64,000 nt of DNA, taken from contig NZ_CP192507.1 of the NCBI RefSeq assembly GCF_050613145.1, positions 2,170,001 through 2,234,000 on the forward strand, in the 5' to 3' direction. The position numbers and the translations under genes were made by a program. Of this stretch, positions 7,217-16,380 are shown piece after piece. This stretch comes from Lysinibacillus_B sp050613145 (GTDB lineage Bacteria; Bacillota; Bacilli; Bacillales_A; Planococcaceae). Numbering within the stretch: the stretch's first letter is position 1; every line of letters starts with the position of its first letter. The notes beneath the pieces are model-generated. The model worked only from the letters and a program-made list of their open reading frames with translations. It was not told the DNA's origin and did not search any database.

Positions 7217-9628
7217 TTATTTCGTTAATTTCACTCGTTGAAGGCGGAGTGCATTGAGTACAACAGAAACGGAGCTAAATGCCATCGCAGCTCCAGCTAC
7301 CCAAGGTGCTAATAGTCCAATCGCTGCAATTGGAATACCTAATGTATTGTAAGCAAATGCCCAGAAAAGATTTTGTTTAATATTCGTCATCGTTTTATGA
7401 CTCATTAAAATGGCATCTGCAATGCTATTTAGATCACCACGAATTAACGTAATATCAGCGGCTTCCATCGCGACATCTGTTCCTGTGCCAATTGCCATCC
7501 CAATATCTGCAACGGCTAAAGCAGGCGCATCATTGACCCCATCGCCGACCATCGCTACTTTTTTCCCTGCGGCTTGCAATTTCTTAATTTCAGTAGCTTT
7601 TCCTTCTGGTAATACTTCTGCAATGACCTCTGTAATACCGACTTGCCTTGCAATGGCTTGTGCTGTTCGTTTATTATCCCCTGTCATCATGATGACATTG
7701 ACATTCATATCAAGGAGTCGCTTAATCGCTGCTTCAGAAGTCGTTTTCACTGTATCCGCAACTGCTACCATTCCAACATATTGCCCGTTGAATGCCGCAA
7801 GCATCACCGTTTTTCCTTCCGCTTCTAACACTTCCATATCTGATAAAATCGGCACTATGTCGATATGATGTTGCGCCATCAATTTACGTGTCCCTACTAA
7901 AACATCTGTCCCGTTTACTGTTGCATGAATGCCGTACCCTGGGATTGCTTCAAACTGATCAACAGCAACAAGTGATATATTTCGCTCCTTCGCACCATGT
8001 ACAATCGCTTCCGCTAACGGATGTTCGGATTGTTTCTCAGCTGATGCAATGAGTGTAAGGAAAGTCATCTCATCTAAAGTGCTAGCTACTGTCACATCGG
8101 TTAATGCTGGTTTGCCGTTTGTTACTGTCCCTGTTTTATCTACGACAACCGTGTCAATATGATGCGTCCGTTCTAAGTGTTCGCCACCTTTGAATAAGAT
8201 CCCTAGCTCGGCAGCACGACCTGAACCAGCCATAATGGAAGTGGGTGTGGCTAAACCTAATGCACAAGGACAAGCAATGACTAATACGGAAATGAGGGCT
8301 TCAAGTGCGGGTGTAAATTCACCTGGTGTTACAAACATAAACCAAACTAAAAATGTAACGAGTGCAATACCAATGACAATCGGTACAAAAACACCTGAGA
8401 TTTTATCGGCTAAACGTTGAATAGGCGCTTTTGAACCTTGTGCATCTTCTACTACCTTAATAATTTGTGCTAAAGCAGTATCTCGCCCTACTTTTGTCGC
8501 TTTCATTTGAATGAAGCCGTTTTTATTGATTGTGGAACCAAATAACTGGTCCCCTTTTTGCTTATCAACAGGGATGCTCTCCCCTGTTAGCATCGATTCA
8601 TCGATTGTTGTATAGCCTTCGATTAGTTCTCCATCAACAGGGATTTTTTCCCCGGGTTTCACGAGAATAACATCACCAACGATCACTTCTTCAAGTGGTA
8701 TTTCAAGCTCCTTACCATTACGAACTACAACAGCTGTTTTTGCCTGTAGGCCCATTAGTTTTTTTATCGCTTCTGACGAACGACCTTTCGCTTTTGCTTC
8801 AAATAATTTCCCTAGCAAAATAAGCGTAATTAAAACCGCACTCGTCTCAAAGTATAACTGCGCATGATGATCCGAGAATTTAATCGCCTGATAAACGCTA
8901 TAAAAGTAAGCAGCGGATGTGCCCATTACAACGAGGACATCCATATTTGCACTTTTATTGCGCAATGCTTTGTAGGCACTTACATAAAAATGGCGACCAA
9001 TAATAAATTGAACGGGTGTTGCAAGCGCAAATTGTACCCAAGGATTCATTAAAAAATCCGGCACATAGAGGAATGAGGTAAAAGAAAAATGCCCAACCAT
9101 CGTCCATAAAAGCGGTAAAGACAGGATAGCCGAAAAAATGAATTTTCGTGTTTGCTTCTGAATAGCCTGTTCCCGATGATCCGTCGTTTCTTGTTCATCT
9201 ACCTTCAATTGTGCACCGTATCCTAGTTTTTCAACTCGTTGAATAATATCTGAAGCGGTAAGTTCGGAAGGATTAAATTCAACGGTTGCTTGTTCGAGTG
9301 CTAAGTTTACATTAGCAACGGTGACACCTGCTAATTTATTTAATCCTTTTTCAATTCTTGCAGAGCAGGCGGCACAAGTCATGCCTGTAATCGTAAACTC
9401 TTTTCTTTCTTTCACAACCTCGTAACCGAGTGCTTGGATTTTTTCTTCGAATGCCTTTTCATCTATCTCTTGTGGATTGTATTGAATAACGGATTTTTCA
9501 AGTGCTAAATTAACACTCGCCTTTTCCACACCCGGAAGTTTATTTAGCCCTTTCTCAATTCGCGTTGCACAAGCGGCACAGGTCATACCGGAAATTTGAA
9601 GTGTTTTTTCTTTTTTTTGCTCACTCAC
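7217..9628 (-). CDS. copA: Copper-exporting P1B-type ATPase CopA
   Basis: The 803-residue protein has two N-terminal heavy-metal domains (GMTCAAC at residues 14-20 and again at about 82-88). Eight membrane helices, the ion-binding CPCALG motif, the phosphorylation motif DKTGTVT, the SEHPLAEA motif of P1B pumps and the hinge GDGVNDAPAL follow. CPC with GMTCAAC domains marks a Cu(I) exporter. The start is GTG, with AGAGGTG upstream. A CsoR-type operator lies directly before the gene and a terminator separates it from copZ, so copA has its own copper-controlled promoter. Confidence 0.97.
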   Translation of the reverse strand: MSEQKKEKTLQISGMTCAACATRIEKGLNKLPGVEKASVNLALEKSVIQYNPQEIDEKAFEEKIQALGYEVVKERKEFTITGMTCAACSARIEKGLNKLAGVTVANVNLALEQATVEFNPSELTASDIIQRVEKLGYGAQLKVDEQETTDHREQAIQKQTRKFIFSAILSLPLLWTMVGHFSFTSFLYVPDFLMNPWVQFALATPVQFIIGRHFYVSAYKALRNKSANMDVLVVMGTSAAYFYSVYQAIKFSDHHAQLYFETSAVLITLILLGKLFEAKAKGRSSEAIKKLMGLQAKTAVVVRNGKELEIPLEEVIVGDVILVKPGEKIPVDGELIEGYTTIDESMLTGESIPVDKQKGDQLFGSTINKNGFIQMKATKVGRDTALAQIIKVVEDAQGSKAPIQRLADKISGVFVPIVIGIALVTFLVWFMFVTPGEFTPALEALISVLVIACPCALGLATPTSIMAGSGRAAELGILFKGGEHLERTHHIDTVVVDKTGTVTNGKPALTDVTVASTLDEMTFLTLIASAEKQSEHPLAEAIVHGAKERNISLVAVDQFEAIPGYGIHATVNGTDVLVGTRKLMAQHHIDIVPILSDMEVLEAEGKTVMLAAFNGQYVGMVAVADTVKTTSEAAIKRLLDMNVNVIMMTGDNKRTAQAIARQVGITEVIAEVLPEGKATEIKKLQAAGKKVAMVGDGVNDAPALAVADIGMAIGTGTDVAMEAADITLIRGDLNSIADAILMSHKTMTNIKQNLFWAFAYNTLGIPIAAIGLLAPWVAGAAMAFSSVSVVLNALRLQRVKLTK

Positions 9629-9649
9629 TACATGTCACACCTCTCGCTT

Positions 9650-9666
9650 ATACCTATATAGGGTAT
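9650..9666 (-). promoter_or_regulatory. CsoR-type operator before copA
   Basis: ATACCTATATAGGGTAT is a near-palindrome of the CsoR class (TACC...GGGTA arms). It lies 21 bases upstream of the copA GTG. A matching element precedes csoR, so copper should release CsoR from both. Confidence 0.8.
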
Positions 9667-9682
9667 GTTTATTTGTAAAGAG

Positions 9683-9706
9683 AAGAGTGCGTAGATACGC
9701 ACTCTT
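9683..9706 (-). terminator. Terminator between copZ and copA
   Basis: Eleven-bp perfect arms (AAGAGTGCGTA and TACGCACTCTT) have a two-base spacer, followed on the minus strand by a T-rich stretch. It lies 9 bases beyond the copZ stop and upstream of the copA operator. Confidence 0.75.
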
Positions 9707-9715
9707 TCCCATCTA

Positions 9716-9925
9716 TTATTCCACTACATCATAACCTTGATCATCGATTGTTTCTTTAATTTGATCAAGTGTAACTGTTGCTTCTTCAAATGTAACATCT
9801 ACTTTCTTGTCTTCTAGATGTACTTTTACTTCTTTGACACCGGCTAATTCTCCTACGCTGTTTTCAACTGCTTTTACACAATGGCCACAAGACATGCCCT
9901 GTACGTTTAATGTAACTGTTTGCAT
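9716..9925 (-). CDS. copZ: Copper chaperone CopZ
   Basis: A single 69-residue heavy-metal-associated domain with the Cu(I)-binding motif GMSCGHC (Cys13 and Cys16). It carries cytosolic copper to CopA. It lies 18 bases after csoR and is cotranscribed with it. Length and motif match CopZ of other Bacillales. Confidence 0.95.
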   Translation of the reverse strand: MQTVTLNVQGMSCGHCVKAVENSVGELAGVKEVKVHLEDKKVDVTFEEATVTLDQIKETIDDQGYDVVE

Positions 9926-9943
9926 ATTTCTTGACTCCTTTTG

Positions 9944-10246
9944 TTATTTTCTCATTAATTTTTGGATTGTTACTAATAACTCATCCATAATTTCCTCGTC
10001 CCCATCCGCTAAACGGTCCACAACACAGCCTTTTAAATGCCCTTCAAGTAGCACTTTCGCTACGCTATTTAAAGCGGATTGTGTAGCGGAAAGTTGTGTA
10101 ATGATATCATCGCAATACACATCTTTTTCAATCATCCCTTTTATACCGCGAATTTGCCCTTCCACACGATTGAGACGATTCATTAAATCTTTTTTCACAT
10201 GCTCAGGATGATGACTTTTTCGACAAGTGTCCTCACAATGATCCAT
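9944..10246 (-). CDS. csoR: Copper-sensing repressor CsoR
   Basis: This 100-residue all-helical repressor has the Cu(I) ligands Cys45, His70 and Cys74 (VYCDD and GHLKGC) at exactly the positions known for CsoR, which sets it apart from FrmR and RcnR relatives. The RLNRVEGQIRGIKGMIE helix is the family signature. The N-terminus has extra Cys/His residues (MDHCEDTCRKSHHPEH) that could also bind metal. The ribosome site is AAAAGGAGGTA. It is first in the csoR-copZ operon and has an operator in its own promoter. Confidence 0.97.
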   Translation of the reverse strand: MDHCEDTCRKSHHPEHVKKDLMNRLNRVEGQIRGIKGMIEKDVYCDDIITQLSATQSALNSVAKVLLEGHLKGCVVDRLADGDEEIMDELLVTIQKLMRK

Positions 10247-10272
10247 GCAATACCTCCTTTTATTCTTATAAG

Positions 10273-10290
10273 GTACCTGTATGGGGTATG
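10273..10290 (-). promoter_or_regulatory. CsoR-type operator before csoR-copZ
   Basis: GTACCTGTATGGGGTATG matches the CsoR box and lies 26 bases upstream of the csoR start. It implies autoregulation together with copA control through the box at 9650. Confidence 0.8.
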
Positions 10291-10411
10291 TAAATCATAG
10301 CTGTTTGTTTTTGGATTGTCAACTTTTTAGATTGCTTTTCAAAAGCGCAAAATAAGCTACCTGATTTGCTCAGCAATTATAGTATGTACTCCCTTCTAAT
10401 CATCTATAAAA

Positions 10412-10440
10412 ATAAAAAGCACCCTATTTCTAGGATGCTT
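10412..10440 (-). terminator. Terminator of parE-parC
   Basis: On the minus strand, AGCATCCTA pairs with TAGGGTGCT (one G-U pair) around a GAAA loop, followed by TTTTATTTTT. It is 9 bases past the parC stop. Confidence 0.9.
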
Positions 10441-10448
10441 CATACCAT

Positions 10449-12869
10449 TTATTGTTTGACGACTGCTACACGAACTAGTTTGCCATCTCCTACCGTATCT
10501 ATACGGAGTGAACCGTTTGAATAGCGGTCTGTACGTGAAAGATTAACGATTTGAATTTCCTCTTGAACGCCTTTTTCCGTTTCTAGGACAATTGTATCTG
10601 ATACTTTTACCACGACAATCGCATATACACGGTGCGGGTTCGTTTTTAGTTCCTTTAGCGTCACAACGCCGCGCTTCGCACGATTGCCCAGTTCAATTTC
10701 TGAGACATTCATACGCTTAACAGCTCCGCGCTGTGTTACGATAACGATGTCTTGTTCTGCACCAAGGTTTAACACATTTGCTGCAGCAAGGTATTCCCCT
10801 TCTTTTAGCTGCATGCCTTTTACACCTGCTGTTCTTACACCGGTTACAGGTAATTCTTCCATCACAAAGCGAATGCTATAACTTGTGTTCGATGTGAGCA
10901 ACAACTCTTGATCCGATGTCACAAGCTCAGCGGTAATGACTTCATCGTCCCCTTTTAAGTTCATCGTCTTAATCGGTTTCGAATAACGTGTGACAGCGTA
11001 ATCTGCAAGCGACGAGCGTTTAATTTGCCCTTCCCTTGTCGCTGTAAATACAAAAATATCTTCCTGTTCAAACTTCTCAATTCCGATGACGGACACAATA
11101 TGTTCTTCCGTATCAACTGGTACGATACTTGAAATATGTTGACCGAGATCTTTCCATCGGATATCTGGTAATTCATGAACCGGTTGATAAATATAGTTCC
11201 CTTTGCTTGTGAATAACAGTAAATAATGCTGTGTATTCAGCGTTTCCTCGTATAGTAAGAAGTCCGATTCCTTCATTGCAAAATCTTTGCCGTTAGATGC
11301 CGCATAGGAACGTTGACTTGTTCGCTTAACATAGCCGTCCTTTGTCACTGTCACAACAACTTCTTCACTTGGTACAAGGACATCAAGCGTCACTTTAATC
11401 TCTTCAATTTCCGCTTGAATTTGTGAACGACGCGGCTCACTAAAACGCTTTTTAATATCGTTTAGTTCTGACTTAATCACTCGTATTAGCTTTTTCTCGT
11501 CATTTAAAATGGCTGTTAATTGATCAATCAGCTTCGTTAGCTCGCCTTGTTCTTTTTGCAGTTCTGTAATATCTGTATTCGTTAAACGGTAAAGTTGCAA
11601 GCTGACAATCGCTTCCGCTTGTACTTCCGTAAAGCTAAACTTCGCAATTAAATTATTTTTCGCATCTCGTTTATCAAGCGATCCGCGGATTGTTGCAATC
11701 ACTTCGTCTAAAATGGATAGCGCCTTCATTAGACCTTCTACAATATGTAAACGATCCTTCGCTTTTAGTAAATCATATTCCGAACGCCTTGTGACCACTT
11801 CTTTTTGGTGTGCAATATAAGCATCTAACATAAGTGGTAATGTCATCATCGTTGGGCGACGATTATGAATGGCAATCATGTTAAAGTTATATGTGACTTG
11901 TAAATCCGTCGTTTTATATAAGTAATTTAAAATCCCTTGTGCGGGGATATCTTTTTTCATTTCGATGACGATGCGCAGTCCATTGCGATCTGATTCATCA
12001 CGTACTTCGGAAATGCCTTCTAAACGTTTGTCCATCCGTTGTTCGTCGATTTTTTTGATTAAATTTGCTTTGTTGACGTCATACGGAAGCTCTGTCACAA
12101 CAATTTGTTCTTTACTTCCTTTAATCGCTTCAACTTCTGCTTTCGCACGAACGATAATTTTCCCGCGCCCTGTTTCGTATGCTTTCTTAATGCCGTCTAC
12201 GCCTTGGATAATACCACCTGTTGGGAAATCTGGTCCTTTAATAACCGTCATTAATTCATCTACAGTGGCAGTTGGATGATCAAGGCGCATTAATACAGCA
12301 TCTAGGCTTTCCGTTAAGTTATGTGGTGGGATATCCGTTGCATAACCAGCCGAAATTCCCGTTGAACCATTCACTAACAAATTCGGGAAACGTGCTGGTA
12401 ATACAGTTGGTTCCACATCTTGATCATCAAAGTTTGGCACGAACTCTACTGTTCGCTTTCCAAGATCACGCAGCATTTCCCCGGCAATAGCTGACAGACG
12501 TGCTTCCGTATAACGCATAGCTGCTGCTGGATCTCCATCGACAGAACCGTTATTTCCGTGCATTTCAATGAGCATATGACGCGCTTTCCAGTCTTGGCTC
12601 ATACGTACCATCGCTTCATAAACAGATGAGTCACCGTGCGGATGGTAGTTACCAATAACGTTCCCGACTGTTTTAGCTGATTTACGGAACGGTTTATCGT
12701 GTATGTTGTTATCGTTATACATCGCATACAAAATACGACGTTGTACTGGTTTTAGACCGTCGCGTGCATCAGGCAACGCGCGGTCTTGAATAATATATTT
12801 TGAATAGCGACCAAAGCGGTCACCCATAATTTCCTCTAACGGTAAATCTTGAAAACGTTCTGTTGCCAT
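10449..12869 (-). CDS. parC: DNA topoisomerase IV subunit A
   Basis: The 806-residue protein has the breakage-reunion domain with catalytic Tyr120 (AAAMRYTEARLS) and a C-terminal beta-pinwheel. It decatenates daughter chromosomes together with ParE. The quinolone-resistance region HPHGDSSVYE carries Ser81 and Glu85, equivalent to Ser80 and Glu84 of Staphylococcus GrlA, so there is no common resistance substitution. Its start overlaps the parE stop (TAATG), giving coupled translation. The adjoining parE and the absence of a GyrA-box-like pinwheel motif support ParC over GyrA. Confidence 0.97.
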   Translation of the reverse strand: MATERFQDLPLEEIMGDRFGRYSKYIIQDRALPDARDGLKPVQRRILYAMYNDNNIHDKPFRKSAKTVGNVIGNYHPHGDSSVYEAMVRMSQDWKARHMLIEMHGNNGSVDGDPAAAMRYTEARLSAIAGEMLRDLGKRTVEFVPNFDDQDVEPTVLPARFPNLLVNGSTGISAGYATDIPPHNLTESLDAVLMRLDHPTATVDELMTVIKGPDFPTGGIIQGVDGIKKAYETGRGKIIVRAKAEVEAIKGSKEQIVVTELPYDVNKANLIKKIDEQRMDKRLEGISEVRDESDRNGLRIVIEMKKDIPAQGILNYLYKTTDLQVTYNFNMIAIHNRRPTMMTLPLMLDAYIAHQKEVVTRRSEYDLLKAKDRLHIVEGLMKALSILDEVIATIRGSLDKRDAKNNLIAKFSFTEVQAEAIVSLQLYRLTNTDITELQKEQGELTKLIDQLTAILNDEKKLIRVIKSELNDIKKRFSEPRRSQIQAEIEEIKVTLDVLVPSEEVVVTVTKDGYVKRTSQRSYAASNGKDFAMKESDFLLYEETLNTQHYLLLFTSKGNYIYQPVHELPDIRWKDLGQHISSIVPVDTEEHIVSVIGIEKFEQEDIFVFTATREGQIKRSSLADYAVTRYSKPIKTMNLKGDDEVITAELVTSDQELLLTSNTSYSIRFVMEELPVTGVRTAGVKGMQLKEGEYLAAANVLNLGAEQDIVIVTQRGAVKRMNVSEIELGNRAKRGVVTLKELKTNPHRVYAIVVVKVSDTIVLETEKGVQEEIQIVNLSRTDRYSNGSLRIDTVGDGKLVRVAVVKQ

Positions 12870-14839
12870 TATACTTCCTCCTCGTGAATGAACTCGTTAT
12901 CTAGGATATTGAGGTCTTCTTCCATACCGAAGTTCACATTTGTCTCTATCCATTTACGACGAGGTTCTACTTTATCACCCATTAATGTGGAAACACGACG
13001 TTCCGCACGCGCGGCATCGTCAATTGTCACCCGAATTAATGTACGTGTTTCAGGGTTCATCGTTGTATCCCATAACTGATCGGCGTTCATCTCACCAAGC
13101 CCTTTATAACGCTGAATAACATATCCTTTGCCGACTTTTTTCATCGCTTGCTGTAATTCATTTTCTGTCCAAGCGTATTCGATGACTTCTTTCTTGCCTG
13201 CCCCTTTAGATACTTTATACAGTGGTGGCAATGCAATAAACACTTTTCCCGCTTCAACGAGTGGACGCATATAACGATAGAAGAACGTAAGTAGTAATAC
13301 TTGAATATGTGCACCGTCTGTATCGGCATCGGTCATAATGACTACTTTATCGTATGCAGTATCTACCACATTAAAGTCCGATCCAACACCCGCACCGATT
13401 GCATGAATGATCGTTGCAATTTCTTCATTTTTCATAATGTCTTGCAGCTTGGCTTTTTCCGTATTAATGACTTTCCCGCGCAGTGGCAAAATCGCTTGGA
13501 AGCTACGGTCACGGCCTTGTTTTGCTGAACCACCCGCAGAATCTCCCTCTACAAGGTATAATTCATTTTTTGCGGCATTTTTGGACTGAGCCGGTGTTAA
13601 TTTACCTGATAACAGCGTACTACTCTTTTTATTTTTCTTGCCGTTTCGTGCATCTTCACGTGCCTTTCGTGCCGCTTCACGTGCTTGTTGAGCGCGAATC
13701 GCTTTACGAACTAAAGAGGATGATAATTCAGCATTTTCCTCCAGTACATATAAAAGTTGCTCTGATACAACCGTATCAACAGCAGAACGCGCTTCACTTG
13801 TACCGAGCTTGCCTTTTGTTTGTCCTTCAAACTGTAGTAAATGCTCTGGAATACGAACAGAGACGATGGCAGATAAGCCTTCTCGAATATCTGTCCCTTC
13901 TAGGTTTTTATCCTTTTCTTTTAGTAATCCAATTTTCCGTGCATATTCATTAAACACACGTGTCATGGCCGCTTTTGCACCTGTTTCATGTGTGCCGCCG
14001 TCTCGTGTGCGTACATTGTTGACGAATGATAAAATCGTTTCCGAGTAGCCATCATTAAACTGAAAGGCAAACTCCACTTCGATTTCTTGCTGTGACCCTT
14101 CCACATATTGAACGGGATGTAGCACGTCTTTTTCCTCATTTAAATAAGCGACAAATGCTTCAATACCGTTTTCATAATGGAAAATATCAGACGTGCCCTC
14201 ACCGCGCTCATCAATCAGCTCAATTTTCAGCCCTTTTAACAGGAAAGCGGATTCACGAAGACGCTCAGCTAATGTATCATAGTTAAATTTCGTTACGGAG
14301 AAGATTTCTTTATCTGGTAAGAAATGAACAAGCGTGCCTGTTTCTTTCGTTTTTCCAATTGTTTCAAGCGATGTAACAGGCTTTCCTCCCTGCTCAAAAC
14401 GTTGACGATGAATGACACCATCACGATAAATTGTGACTTCTAAAAATGTTGAAAGGGCATTGACAACGGATGAACCTACACCATGTAAGCCGCCACTTGT
14501 TTTATAGCCACCTTGCCCAAACTTCCCTCCAGCATGTAATACTGTAAAGATGATTTCTGGCGTAGGTTTACCCATTTTATGCATTCCTGTAGGCATACCT
14601 CGTCCGAAGTCACGTACACTAATACTATTATCTTCATGAATTTTTACGATGATATGTGAACCAAACCCAGCAAGTGCTTCATCAACCGCATTATCCACTA
14701 TCTCATACACTAAATGATGAAGACCGCGCCCGTCTGTAGAACCGATATACATCCCTGGTCGTTTACGAACAGCTTCTAACCCTTCTAATACTTGAATGGC
14801 ATCGTCATTATAGGCGATCCCTTGTTGCTTATTTACCAA
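12869..14839 (-). CDS. parE: DNA topoisomerase IV subunit B
   Basis: A 656-residue ATPase subunit: GHKL nucleotide site (IVDNAVDEALAG, then GRGMPTG), transducer domain, and TOPRIM domain with EGDSAGGSAKQGRDR and DADTDGAH. I chose the TTG at 14839 (product MVNKQQGIAYNDD) because GGAGGGG lies 7 bases upstream. An in-frame start 30 codons earlier would read through the promoter region. It is cotranscribed with parC, and plsY is divergent, the same order as in B. subtilis. Confidence 0.96.
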   Translation of the reverse strand: MVNKQQGIAYNDDAIQVLEGLEAVRKRPGMYIGSTDGRGLHHLVYEIVDNAVDEALAGFGSHIIVKIHEDNSISVRDFGRGMPTGMHKMGKPTPEIIFTVLHAGGKFGQGGYKTSGGLHGVGSSVVNALSTFLEVTIYRDGVIHRQRFEQGGKPVTSLETIGKTKETGTLVHFLPDKEIFSVTKFNYDTLAERLRESAFLLKGLKIELIDERGEGTSDIFHYENGIEAFVAYLNEEKDVLHPVQYVEGSQQEIEVEFAFQFNDGYSETILSFVNNVRTRDGGTHETGAKAAMTRVFNEYARKIGLLKEKDKNLEGTDIREGLSAIVSVRIPEHLLQFEGQTKGKLGTSEARSAVDTVVSEQLLYVLEENAELSSSLVRKAIRAQQAREAARKAREDARNGKKNKKSSTLLSGKLTPAQSKNAAKNELYLVEGDSAGGSAKQGRDRSFQAILPLRGKVINTEKAKLQDIMKNEEIATIIHAIGAGVGSDFNVVDTAYDKVVIMTDADTDGAHIQVLLLTFFYRYMRPLVEAGKVFIALPPLYKVSKGAGKKEVIEYAWTENELQQAMKKVGKGYVIQRYKGLGEMNADQLWDTTMNPETRTLIRVTIDDAARAERRVSTLMGDKVEPRRKWIETNVNFGMEEDLNILDNEFIHEEEV

Positions 14840-14882
14840 ATCAATTCCCCTCCAAAACCAAACAAACGTTCTATCACTACTA

Positions 14883-14911
14883 ATCGTACTTGGAATAGTA
14901 GGCGCTGTCAA
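14883..14911 (-). promoter_or_regulatory. Sigma-A promoter of parE-parC
   Basis: On the minus strand TTGACA and TACGAT are spaced by 17 bases, about 45 bases upstream of the parE ribosome site. Confidence 0.75.
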
Positions 14912-15158
14912 TATTTCCAACAAGCGCAATTAGACATTTATTGTATCATCATCTCTGTTCCAATAAAAGTTCATGCTCTATTGAAATTCATGAAATAGGG
15001 GCATATTTCCTTCTTTTTTTTAAAAATAACGACAAAAATATACCCTTTTTCCTATGCAAAATGGATTTCTTTCTACTAATGATGCGTCATTACATGCTAA
15101 TATATCTCGGTATATGATAAATTCCACTTTCTAATTGAATGAAAAACGTGTAAAATAC

Positions 15159-15188
15159 TTGATACAACCTATTAGTACCAACTAATAA
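15159..15188 (+). promoter_or_regulatory. plsY promoter with FapR-like palindrome
   Basis: TTGATA (15159) and TAATAA (15183) are spaced by 18 bases. Within the spacer lies ATTAGT-ACCA-ACTAAT (15171-15186). The half-sites look like those of the lipid regulator FapR (remembered consensus TTAGTACCTGATACTAA), but the centre is three bases shorter. That makes FapR binding uncertain. Confidence 0.45.
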
Positions 15189-15218
15189 TTTTTTTACTAT
15201 TGAAAGGAGCACAACCGC

Positions 15219-15821
15219 ATGCTAAATGCACTCATTATTCTTTGTGCTTATTTAATTGGTTCCATTCCATCTGGATTATGGGTCGGAAAAGCTTTTTATA
15301 AAACGGATATTCGTGAACACGGTAGCGGAAATTTAGGTGCGACGAATACATTCCGCACACTTGGAAAAAAAGCCGGGATTGCTGTCACAATTATTGATGT
15401 GTTAAAAGGAACAGCAGCCGTATTATTGCCACTTCTCCCATATTTTCAGGAGACAAGCATTCACCCACTTGTTTTAGGTGTTGTCGCGGTAATTGGCCAT
15501 ATGTTCCCAATTTTTGCAAGCTTCCGTGGTGGAAAAGCAGTGGCGACAAGTGCGGGCTTATTATTAGGCTATACTTGGCCGTTATTTATCGTTTTATTCT
15601 TCACCTTCTTGTTGGCATTAAAATTAACAAAGATGGTTAGCCTCACATCAATCATCGCAGCCACTGTAGCACTTATTTATAGCATTGTTTACGGATTTGT
15701 CAGTGGTGAATGGGAATTAAGCATTTTGATCGCTTGCTTATTTACGTTTATTGTTTACCGTCACCGCGAAAATATTAAACGAATCAAAAATGGCACAGAA
15801 CCAAAAGTAAAATGGATTTAG
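15219..15821 (+). CDS. plsY: Acyl-phosphate:glycerol-3-phosphate acyltransferase PlsY
   Basis: This 200-residue membrane enzyme transfers the acyl group from acyl-phosphate to glycerol 3-phosphate, the first step of phospholipid synthesis. All three family motifs are intact: SIPSGLWVGK, HGSGNLGATNTFRTLG and FRGGKAVATSAG. About five to seven hydrophobic segments are seen. The ribosome site is GAAAGGAG. It stands divergent to parE, as in B. subtilis (yneS). A second, variant PlsY-like protein is encoded at 27941-28492. Confidence 0.96.
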   Translation: MLNALIILCAYLIGSIPSGLWVGKAFYKTDIREHGSGNLGATNTFRTLGKKAGIAVTIIDVLKGTAAVLLPLLPYFQETSIHPLVLGVVAVIGHMFPIFASFRGGKAVATSAGLLLGYTWPLFIVLFFTFLLALKLTKMVSLTSIIAATVALIYSIVYGFVSGEWELSILIACLFTFIVYRHRENIKRIKNGTEPKVKWI

Positions 15822-15902
15822 GTAAAACTTAAAAACAACAAAATCCGCAGACTGTCTTGAAAGCGTTTGGCAAGCAAGCAACGTAGGATGAAAGTGGTCT
15901 GT

Positions 15903-15930
15903 AAGCTCTCTACTTGAGAGCTTTTTTATT
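15903..15930 (+). terminator. Terminator of plsY
   Basis: AAGCTCTC and GAGAGCTT arms with a 5-base loop and a T-run. The 80 bases between the plsY stop and this hairpin include the complementary pair CAGAC/GTCTG but no clear gene. Confidence 0.85.
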
Positions 15931-15976
15931 TTCATTCTTTCAATTTACTTGCATAATAAACAACGAGGTGATGAAA

Positions 15977-16279
15977 TTGAAAATTGTTATAACAGAAGAG
16001 GCATTTACATGGTTTCAAGAAGAAATAGAAGTCGAACAAGGTGACTATATTCGCTTTTATGCAAGGTATGGTGGTTCCTCCCCGTTCCATGAAGGATTTT
16101 CACTTGGTATGAATCGTGAGCGACCACATGAAATCGGTATTGAAACGGACGTAAACGGTGTTCGTTTTTATATTGAAAAAAACGATGAGTGGTTCTTTAA
16201 TGAACATGATCTATATGTATCACTGAATGAACCATTAGATGAGTTGGTCTATGAATACAAACTTGCTACGAATTCGTAG
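15977..16279 (+). CDS. HesB/YneR-like protein
   Basis: This 100-residue protein resembles the YneR branch of the HesB/IscA fold (TWFQEEIEVEQGDYIRFYAR, then YGGSSPFHEGFSLG). The cysteines that bind Fe-S clusters in IscA are absent, so it is probably not a classical Fe-S carrier. The TTG at 15977 has GAGGTG at ideal spacing (6 bases). The ATG two codons earlier, at 15971, touches that ribosome site and is less likely. Position beside plsY and parE matches yneR in B. subtilis. Function is unknown. Confidence 0.75.
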   Translation: MKIVITEEAFTWFQEEIEVEQGDYIRFYARYGGSSPFHEGFSLGMNRERPHEIGIETDVNGVRFYIEKNDEWFFNEHDLYVSLNEPLDELVYEYKLATNS

Positions 16280-16290
16280 TAAGTTTTTTT
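16260..16290 (+). terminator. Terminator overlapping the end of the YneR-like gene
   Basis: AACTTGCTACGAA pairs with TTCGTAGTAAGTT (one mismatch) around a central GAATTC, followed by a T-run. The stop codon lies inside the second arm. Confidence 0.85.
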
Positions 16291-16380
16291 ATACTTATTT
16301 TTCGCTTTCAAACAAAACCTATAGACGAAATGGACTATATTTATGTTATATTGGAAAGGATTGTTTAGAAAGGAGTACTT

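Noticed and set aside
7410..7868. Plus-strand frame of 152 codons inside copA
   Set aside because: It is the antisense shadow of a highly conserved ATPase gene; its low-complexity Ser/Ala/Thr content is typical of such shadows.
15831..15902. Possible small RNA between the plsY stop and its terminator
   Set aside because: Only a weak CAGAC/GTCTG pairing is present, with no promoter; an extended 3' end of plsY explains it.
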